Shown here in pieces: positions 50,172-56,050 of a stretch of DNA of 56,050 nucleotides. The translations under genes were made by a program, and so were the position numbers. Numbering within the stretch: position 1 is the first letter of the stretch; every line of letters starts with the position of its first letter. The stretch covers positions 1-56,050 of the forward strand of contig JACKHH010000024.1 in the NCBI GenBank assembly GCA_020639095.1, read 5' to 3'. The stretch is from Phycisphaerales bacterium. Its GTDB lineage: Bacteria > Planctomycetota > Phycisphaerae > UBA1845. A model generated the notes under the pieces. That model did not search any database. It was not told the DNA's origin and was given only the letters and a program-made list of their open reading frames with translations.

Positions 50172-50225
50172 TTGTGGTGCAGCCACCTTGGCTGCATATG
50201 CAGGCAGGATGCCTGCACCACAATG
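50172..50225. repeat. Two family A repeats in inverted orientation inside the ABC operon
   Basis: 50172-50197 is a reverse-oriented unit (GTGGTGCAGCC-acctt-GGCTGCAT) and 50198-50225 a forward unit (GCAGGC-aggat-GCCTGC-ACCACAAT). Together they make a head-to-head pair in the gap between the binding protein and the first permease gene. Confidence 0.8.
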
Positions 50226-50277
50226 TCGCGGCATGCGAGATTTCAGTTCCAGCAGATTCACCTGATGGGCATGGGTT

Positions 50278-51252
50278 ATGGCGCGGTATGCCTTGCGACG
50301 ATTGCTGGTTGCGGTTCCCACGCTGCTTGGCATCACGCTGATCACGTTTGTGCTCGTGAATCTTGCGCCGGGTGACCCAGCCACGAGTGCGGCTGCCCAG
50401 AGCGATCGCGGTTTGACGCCGGAAGCGCACGCGAAACTGCGGGCGCAGTACGGGTTGGATCGCCCGGTGATTGTGCGCTATGGCGCGTGGTTGTCGCGGG
50501 TGGTTCGTTTCGACTTCGGTCGATCGTTTCATGACGGGCGCTCTGTGCGCGCGAAGATCGCTGAGCGGCTGCCGCCGACGCTGGGGCTGGCGATGATCGC
50601 GCTGGCGTCCGCGGTGGTGATCGCGATCGCGGTCGGGGGGCACGCCGCCGTTCATGCCGGGGGATGGGTAGATCGGTTTGCCGGGGTTGCCTGCTTCGCG
50701 TTGTCATCGGTGCCACGTTATGTCATGGGCATGGTGCTCATCGTGGTGGTGGGCGTGCGATGGGGTTTGCTGCCGTTCATGGGGATTTCCTCCACGGACG
50801 CGGCGGACATGTCGGCGCCGGAGCGGGTGTTCGATCTGATCAAGCACGGGTTGCTGATCGGCGTGTGCTTCGTGTATCCGCTGGCGGCGTATCTGACGCG
50901 TTTCGTACGCGACAACATGGCGGTGGTGATGGCGTCGGACTATGTGCGCGCGGCGCGGGCGCGGGGGCTCAGCCAGGGTCAGGTCATCGTGGCGCATGCG
51001 CTGCCGAATGCGCTGCTGCCGCTGCTCACGGTGATCGGGATGCTGCTGCCGGGGGTGCTTGGCGGTGCGGTGATTCTTGAGGTGATGTTCTCCTGGCCGG
51101 GGATGGGGCTGCTGATGTACGACGCGGCGATGCAACGCGACTACCCGGTGATCATGGGGCTCACGGTGCTGACGGCGGCCGTCGTGTTGCTCGGGACGCT
51201 GATCGTGGACCTGTTGTATGCGGTGATCGATCCGCGGGTGCGGTACGCATGA
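50278..51252 (+). CDS. Peptide ABC transporter permease, DppB/OppB-like
   Basis: 324 residues. Six-helix membrane protein: an N-terminal helix (LLVAVPTLLGITLITFVLVN), a periplasmic loop with FDFGRSFHDGRSV, then five more helices. The EAA coupling loop that contacts the ATPases is visible (DYVRAARARGLSQGQVIVAH, then ALPNALLPLL). It forms the membrane channel with the next gene product. The start at 50278 gives a normal Opp/Dpp N-terminus. Its stop overlaps the next start by four bases (ATGA). Confidence 0.93.
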   Translation: MARYALRRLLVAVPTLLGITLITFVLVNLAPGDPATSAAAQSDRGLTPEAHAKLRAQYGLDRPVIVRYGAWLSRVVRFDFGRSFHDGRSVRAKIAERLPPTLGLAMIALASAVVIAIAVGGHAAVHAGGWVDRFAGVACFALSSVPRYVMGMVLIVVVGVRWGLLPFMGISSTDAADMSAPERVFDLIKHGLLIGVCFVYPLAAYLTRFVRDNMAVVMASDYVRAARARGLSQGQVIVAHALPNALLPLLTVIGMLLPGVLGGAVILEVMFSWPGMGLLMYDAAMQRDYPVIMGLTVLTAAVVLLGTLIVDLLYAVIDPRVRYA

Positions 51253-52262
51253 ACGCGGGTGACGTCGACATGCTCCCGCCGCGCGGGCGCAAGCGCAGTG
51301 CGCTGCTTCTGCTTCCGGTGCTGCTGTTGGCGCTGGTGGCGTTGGGCGCGCCGCTGCTCGCGTGGGATCAGCCAATCGTTTGTCGACACGATGGGCGTTT
51401 GTATTTTCCCGCTCTGGTGGTCGCGGGGCAGAACGTGCCGGTGATCGGCGGCTTTCTGCGGCGCGATGTGCCCTTCCGCTATCCCGATTTCGTCGCGCGC
51501 AGCGATCTCGACGCGACTGCGTTTGCCCTGTGGCCGCTGATTCGATTCAACCCCGACGAATACACCGACGAGGCGCTGTCGCCGCCGTCGCGGGCGCATT
51601 GGCTGGGGACGGACGATCGTGGTCGCGATGTGGCTGCAAGGATGCTGCACGGGTCGACGGTTTCGCTGCGCGTTGGGATTTTCGCAATGCTGCTCGCGGG
51701 GGCGCTGGGGATCGCCGTGGGGGCGGTCGCGGGCTACTTCGGCGGATGGAATGATGGGGTGCTGTCGCGGGTGATCGAAGCCACCATCTGTTTTCCCGCG
51801 TTGTTTCTCATTCTTGCGGTGTTGGCGTGGGTGGGACGCGGTGTCGGTGCCGTCGTCGTGGTGATCGCGCTGACGCAATGGACGCTGGTGGCACGGTTGG
51901 TGCGGGCGGAGTTTTTGCGGATGCGCGGTGCAGACTTTGTGACGGCTGCTCGAAGCTATGGCGCGTCGCCGCTCTGGATTGCGTTGCGACACATGTTGCC
52001 TGGAGCGTTGGCGCCCGCGACGGTGACGCTCGTGTTTGGCGTTGCGGATGCGATCCTCATCGAAGCCGGTCTGTCGTGGCTGGACTTTGGCGTGCCCGCA
52101 CCGGCGGCTTCCTGGGGCGGAATGTTGCGTAGTGCGTATGAGCAGATGCGTTCGGCGCCGCATTTGGTATGGCCGCCGTGCGTGGCGATTTTCGTGAGCG
52201 TGCTCGCGTGCCATCTTGCGGGCGTGTGGCTGCGTGGGCGAATCGATCCGTTGGCAAAGTGA
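51249..52262 (+). CDS. Peptide ABC transporter permease, DppC/YejE-like
   Basis: 337 residues. It has an extended region between the first and second helices (about 40-135: VIGGFLRRDVPFRYPDFVAR, then NPDEYTDEALSPPSRAHWLG), longer than in DppC and more like YejE-type permeases, followed by the helix block and the EAA loop (GADFVTAARSYGASPLWIAL, then RHMLPG). It overlaps the previous gene by four bases and the next by four (GTGA), so coupled translation is likely. Confidence 0.93.
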   Translation: MNAGDVDMLPPRGRKRSALLLLPVLLLALVALGAPLLAWDQPIVCRHDGRLYFPALVVAGQNVPVIGGFLRRDVPFRYPDFVARSDLDATAFALWPLIRFNPDEYTDEALSPPSRAHWLGTDDRGRDVAARMLHGSTVSLRVGIFAMLLAGALGIAVGAVAGYFGGWNDGVLSRVIEATICFPALFLILAVLAWVGRGVGAVVVVIALTQWTLVARLVRAEFLRMRGADFVTAARSYGASPLWIALRHMLPGALAPATVTLVFGVADAILIEAGLSWLDFGVPAPAASWGGMLRSAYEQMRSAPHLVWPPCVAIFVSVLACHLAGVWLRGRIDPLAK

Positions 52263-53104
52263 ATGCGTGCATGGGTGCGGACGAGCAAGACACACAGACG
52301 GTTGTCCGAATTCGCGATCTGCGCGTGGCGTACACGGGCGAAAGCGGCAGCACGCCCGTGTTGAACGGCGTGAATCTCGACCTTCGCGCGGGGATGACCA
52401 CGGCACTCGTCGGCGCGAGCGGCAGCGGAAAGTCAACGCTGGCGCTGTCGCTGATGCGCCTGCTTCCGCGCGATGTTGAGGTATCCGGCACGATCGAGCG
52501 GATCTGGTTGACGCATCAGGCGAACCTACTCGCGTTTCCCGAGTGGCGACTGCGCGGCATTCGCGGCGAGGAGATCACGATGGTCTTTCAGTCGCCCGGG
52601 GCTGCGCTTGATCCAGTGATGCGCATCGGTTCGCAGATGCGGGAGGCAGTCGGCGCATGTAGTGGGTACTCGCGACGGCAGATGCGTGAAATCATTGCTG
52701 CGTTGCTCGCGGACGTGGAACTGGATGCGAGCGTCGCGCGGGCGTATGCGCATGAGCTTTCGGGTGGGATGCAGCAACGCGTGATGATTGCGATGGCGAT
52801 CGCGAACAATCCGGATTTGTTGATTGCCGATGAGCCGACGTCGGCGCTCGACGTCACGGTCCAATCGCGGATCATCGCACTGCTGAAGCGATTGCAGCGG
52901 GAATATGGGTTTTCCATGTTGCTGATCACGCATGACATCGCGGTGGCGGCGCAGGTTGCGGACGAGATTGCGGTGATGTCGCAGGGGCGGATCGTCGAGT
53001 GCGGCGCGCGGGCGGAGGTGCTGGAGCATCCACAGCACGCGTTGACGCGTTCTTTGGTATCGGCTGCCCGGGCGCTGTCGTTGGAACCGATGGACAAGGT
53101 ATGA
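52259..53104 (+). CDS. Peptide ABC transporter ATPase, DppD-like
   Basis: 281 residues if it starts at GTG 52259 (four-base overlap with the previous stop); ATG 52271 is an alternative. ABC ATPase: Walker A GASGSGKST, Q loop FQSPGAAL, signature LSGGMQQRV, Walker B LLIADEPTSALD and H loop ITHD. It powers transport together with the DppF-like protein encoded next. The C-terminal oligopeptide-ABC extension is short (DKV end). Confidence 0.93.
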   Translation: MNACMGADEQDTQTVVRIRDLRVAYTGESGSTPVLNGVNLDLRAGMTTALVGASGSGKSTLALSLMRLLPRDVEVSGTIERIWLTHQANLLAFPEWRLRGIRGEEITMVFQSPGAALDPVMRIGSQMREAVGACSGYSRRQMREIIAALLADVELDASVARAYAHELSGGMQQRVMIAMAIANNPDLLIADEPTSALDVTVQSRIIALLKRLQREYGFSMLLITHDIAVAAQVADEIAVMSQGRIVECGARAEVLEHPQHALTRSLVSAARALSLEPMDKV

Positions 53105-53904
53105 CTACTGCGCCTGCCAAGATGACGAATAATGCGGACGCGCCGTTGCTGGCGGCGCGCGATTTGCGCGTGACATACTCCCGGCGCGGCGGTGGTACTT
53201 GTGTGGCCGTCGATGGCGTGACGTTCGAAATCGCGCGCGGGGAGACACTCGGATTGGTGGGTGAGAGCGGGTGCGGCAAGACGAGTCTGGGGCGGGCGCT
53301 GCTCGGCCTGATTCCGGTTGCTGGCGGAAATGTTACGTTCGATGGGCAACCGATTGAGCAATTGCGAAGCACGGTGTTGCGGAAGTTTCGTCGGCGCGCA
53401 CAACTGATCTTCCAGGATGCAGCCGCTAGCCTGAATCCCCGGATGCGCGTGGGAGCGATCGTGGCTGACCCGTTGCGCGTGCACGGTATGGCGCGCGGGA
53501 AAGCCGCGCGCGAACGCGTCGAAGCTACGCTCGCGCAGGTCGGACTGGACGTCGCGCTGATCAATCGATACCCGCACGAGCTATCCGGTGGCGAACGGCA
53601 GCGCGTGGACATCGCGCGGGCGTTGGTGCTCGATCCCGAGTTCTTGGTATGCGACGAGCCGGTGAGCGCGGTTGACGCCTGCACGCGTGTGGCGCTGCTG
53701 GATCTGTTGCGTTCACTCCAGCGCGCTCACCAGCGGAGTTACCTCTTCATCACGCACGACCTGGCGGCTGCTTCGCGTATGTGCGATCGCGTTGCGGTCA
53801 TGCAAGCGGGCCGGATCGTCGAGTTGGGTGCGACGGACCGCGTTCTAAGCAATCCACAGCATCCCTGCACGCGACAGTTGCGGTCAGCCGTTCCGACTTT
53901 TTGA
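53101..53904 (+). CDS. Peptide ABC transporter ATPase, DppF-like
   Basis: 267 residues, start ATG 53101 overlapping the previous stop by four bases. Walker A GESGCGKTS, Q loop FQDAAASLNPRM, signature LSGGERQRV, Walker B FLVCDEPVSAVD (Val replaces the usual Thr), H loop ITHD. It is the second ATPase of the Opp/Dpp-type importer. The protein ends soon after CTRQLRSAVPTF. The operon ends here; no clear terminator was found. Confidence 0.93.
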   Translation: MTTAPAKMTNNADAPLLAARDLRVTYSRRGGGTCVAVDGVTFEIARGETLGLVGESGCGKTSLGRALLGLIPVAGGNVTFDGQPIEQLRSTVLRKFRRRAQLIFQDAAASLNPRMRVGAIVADPLRVHGMARGKAARERVEATLAQVGLDVALINRYPHELSGGERQRVDIARALVLDPEFLVCDEPVSAVDACTRVALLDLLRSLQRAHQRSYLFITHDLAAASRMCDRVAVMQAGRIVELGATDRVLSNPQHPCTRQLRSAVPTF

Positions 53905-54348
53905 TTGCCGCGCTTTCTATTTGGCTCGGCGGCTCCCTGTGTCAGGTGCTACTTCGTATTTCCGCTCCCACCGTGTCCTTAACGGACACGATGTAGTCGC
54001 GGCTCGGATTTGGGCTACATCGTGCGACGCCTTGCGACAAACTCCGACGGTGGGGCTTGATCCGGCGGTCAAAGGCGTTACCGTTGCTGGATCGTCGCCG
54101 AGCACGCGGGTCGGCGGCGCGCGGCGACGCATCGCCGATGAGGACTTTCGACGACTAGCGACAGACTATGCGTTGCGGTCGCGGGTTCGCCGGAAGGATA
54201 ATACCGATAGATGAGATTGCCGGACGCGGAACCGTAGCGCCCGCGTTGCAGGAATTGGAGGGGCGGACGCGGTGCAGCGTCCGCGCGACCTATGAACCAT
54301 GGCGAGCCACCCCGGCGCGTGGCGCGGATAACGTAAGGAGTATGAGAC
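53905..54348. other. 440-base gap with nested palindromes
   Basis: Between the transporter operon and the last gene. It holds the nested family C element at 53961-54023. Short frames only. A GATAAT near 54197 could be a -10 box for the next gene; unsure. Confidence 0.4.
53961..54023. repeat. Family C repeat interrupted by a hairpin and bounded by a longer palindrome
   Basis: CCGCTCCC (family C start), then an inserted hairpin CGTGTCC-ttaac-GGACACG, then AGTCGCGGCTCGGATT (family C remainder). In addition ACGATGTAG at 53988-53996 pairs with CTACATCGT at 54015-54023. Confidence 0.65.
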
Positions 54349-56050
54349 AATGAGACGGACGGGTTGGATTTGCAGTTTGATGTTGGCTTGCGGTTTGCTC
54401 GTGGGCAACGTCCCGGCAGCGCGCGGAGCCGATGCGGATATTCTCAAGGCCGTGCCTGAGGGCGCGTGGGCGGTGCTCATCGTGCGCAACCTCGGCGAAC
54501 TCGATCAGAAGCTGATGGGCCTGAGCCAGCAGCTCAACGTCCCGCCGATGAGCGTGCTCACGATGGCGAAGGCGACGACGGGCTTGATGAACGGCGTGAA
54601 TGACAACGACGCGGCTGCCTTCGTGCTGATGGGCGGACCGGCGGTCATGCAAGGTCAGTTCGATCAGGCGATGGCGCTGATCGTGCCGACAGCGAACTAC
54701 GCCGATCTCACCGCGAACATGGCGCCGGAGGATGCCGGCGAAGGCGTGTCGAAGGTGATGATCGCGGGCCAGCCGTCATACATCGCATCGTTCGGCAAGT
54801 ACGCGGTGGCTGGTGCGTCGCCGATGGCGGTGAAGGCGGTTGTCGCCGCGGGCGAAGGTGCGGGCGTTGGCAATGGCTGGACGAACTACCAGCGCACGCG
54901 TTTTGCCGAGGACGACGTCACGCTCTTCCTGAATTTGAAGGCGGTGTTCAGCGACCCAATGCTCAGCCAGATGCTCCAGGGCATGGCCGCGATGAGTGGT
55001 GGTGCGTTCAACCCGGCAGAGCTTCAGGAAAACGAAGCCGTTTCAATCGGTCTTCGGGTCGGCAAGGACGGGCTGCGGTTGGGCGTGTTCGCTCGCGTGA
55101 CGGAGGGTTCGAACTCGGCGAAGCTGCTCGCGTCGGTGTCGCCGACGGCGGACAGTTTGTTGACCGGGCTACCGGCAGAGAAGTATCTGGTCGCGGTGGG
55201 GCTCAAGGGCAGCGAGCAAGCTTGGGGCAAGTATTCCGATGCGATCGGGACGCTGCTGAAAAATCCAATGTACGCGGCGCAGACGGGAATTCCGCCGGAG
55301 AAACTGGCGGAGTTGTCGGACAAGCTCGGTGCGTTGGTGCAGAAGACGCGCGACCTTTCGTTCAGTATCTCGGCGCTACCGGAAGGCAGCGACGGAATCA
55401 TCGGAATGACCAAGGTGGTGTCGGTGAGCGGTGGGGCGGCTGAGGTGTGCAGTCAGGTCGCCGATTTGCTCAGCACGATGACGGCGATGGCGCCCGATGA
55501 GGAATCCAAGAAGGCGCTGGGCTTGCTCAATTACACCGCGGACGCGGAGACGATTGCAGGCGTTAAAGTTGCGCACCTTACGTTCCCGCTCGACAAGGCC
55601 GAGGACGTGGCGGAAGAGGACTATCGCAACGTGCAGAAGGTGCTCGGTTCGGAAGGCATTCTGGTGCGCATCGCGGCGATCGATGATACGCACATCGCGG
55701 CTGCCCTTGGCGGCGGCAGCGAGCGTTTTGCGAAGATCATCGAGCTGGCCAAGAGTGGCGCCGCACCGCTGGATCAGGACGCGGGCATCAAGAAGGCGGG
55801 TGCGATGTTGCGCGAGCAGCGCACGGCAGAGGGGTATCTGGCAGCCGATACCCTCCTGAAGACAATTCGCAAAATCGATGAAGCCGTTGGCGAGTCGAAC
55901 AGTGTTCCCTTCGAAGTGCCGAACGTGGAAATGCCGATCGCGGGCGTGATGGGACCGGTCGAGGGCGCGGGCTTCCAGGCGGATCTTGCGATTCCTATGG
56001 CCGTGATTTCCGCGGCGAAGGACACGGCTGCTGCGTTCAACGGTGGTGGC
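54349..56050 (+). CDS. Secreted protein of unknown function (3' end outside window)
   Basis: At least 567 codons, open to the window end. The start ATG at 54349 has AAGGAG nine bases upstream; a shorter ATG at 54341 opens only a 3-codon frame. Signal: MRRTGWICSLMLACGLLVGN, cleaved probably near ARGA. The mature part is rich in Ala, Met and Gly with a mostly helical pattern (AVPEGAWAVLIVRNLGELDQ; MSVLTMAKATTGLMNG; FVLMGGPAVMQGQFDQAMAL), and later SGGAAEVCSQVADLLSTM and KKAGAMLREQRTAEGYLAAD. I do not recognise a family; it could be a periplasmic solute-binding or scaffolding protein. No membrane helix after the signal. Confidence 0.7.

Noticed and set aside
51141..52436. 431-residue minus-strand frame across the second permease
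   Set aside because: Opposite a certain transporter gene; the product is Arg/His-rich.

Overview
This is GC-rich bacterial DNA, most likely chromosomal and from a Planctomycetota member (Phycisphaerae-like by impression). That placement is an inference. It rests on large secreted beta-helix and Ig-like proteins with Asp-rich dockerin-type tails, small membrane proteins with a C-x2-C-G-Y-D-L-R-G / C-P-E-C-G zinc ribbon, a Gram-negative LPS-type gene set (LptD, LpxK, LpxH-like, GmhB-like), GlcG/HbpS and AmmeMemoRadiSam genes, and no phage, integrase or plasmid genes.

Layout. 1-4.3 kb: the 3' part of lptD, a 33-residue membrane peptide gene on the minus strand, and an RND/MMPL exporter. 4.4-8.6 kb: tandem paralogous secreted beta-helix genes, each behind a copy of the same promoter block. 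8.8-14.1 kb: a GlcG-like heme-binding protein, amrS, a DUF4375 protein, a lipoprotein hydrolase, rnhA and amrB. 14.1-17.7 kb: lpxK, a deoxyhypusine-synthase-like gene, a membrane-anchored GmhB-like phosphatase and a cold-shock gene. 17.9-25.1 kb: a secreted protein, a MOSC protein, metF, tRNA-Tyr and a translationally coupled pair of histidine kinases. 25.8-32.6 kb: a DUF1801 protein with a histone-H1-like tail, a VOC protein, an amidase lipoprotein, a small secreted protein and a 1274-residue secreted protein ending at a clear terminator. 32.7-39.5 kb: LpxH-like plus glycosyltransferase, an HtrA protease, a SEC-C protein, a PhyH dioxygenase and glnS. 39.6-45.7 kb: small hypothetical genes, a broken HAD gene, a GYD protein, two zinc-ribbon membrane proteins, a cyclophilin and a PilZ protein. 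45.9-53.9 kb: rex, a secreted helical protein and a five-gene peptide ABC transporter. 54.3 kb to the end: the 5' part of a secreted protein of unknown function.

The strongest structure that the genes do not explain is a dense set of short palindromic elements, in at least seven sequence families, in almost every intergenic gap. One family (B) and a second (F) have the architecture of REP elements: a GTAG head followed by a hairpin, often as an inverted pair with a conserved core. In three of five B elements the TAG of the head is also the stop codon of the upstream gene. No transposase (RAYT) that could move them is visible here.

Functional links. lptD, lpxK, the lpxH-like gene and the GmhB-like gene point to a lipid-A/LPS-type outer membrane. 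amrS and amrB belong to one known but poorly understood system. The two histidine kinases overlap by four bases, and the ABC transporter genes overlap by four bases at three junctions, so both sets are probably co-translated.
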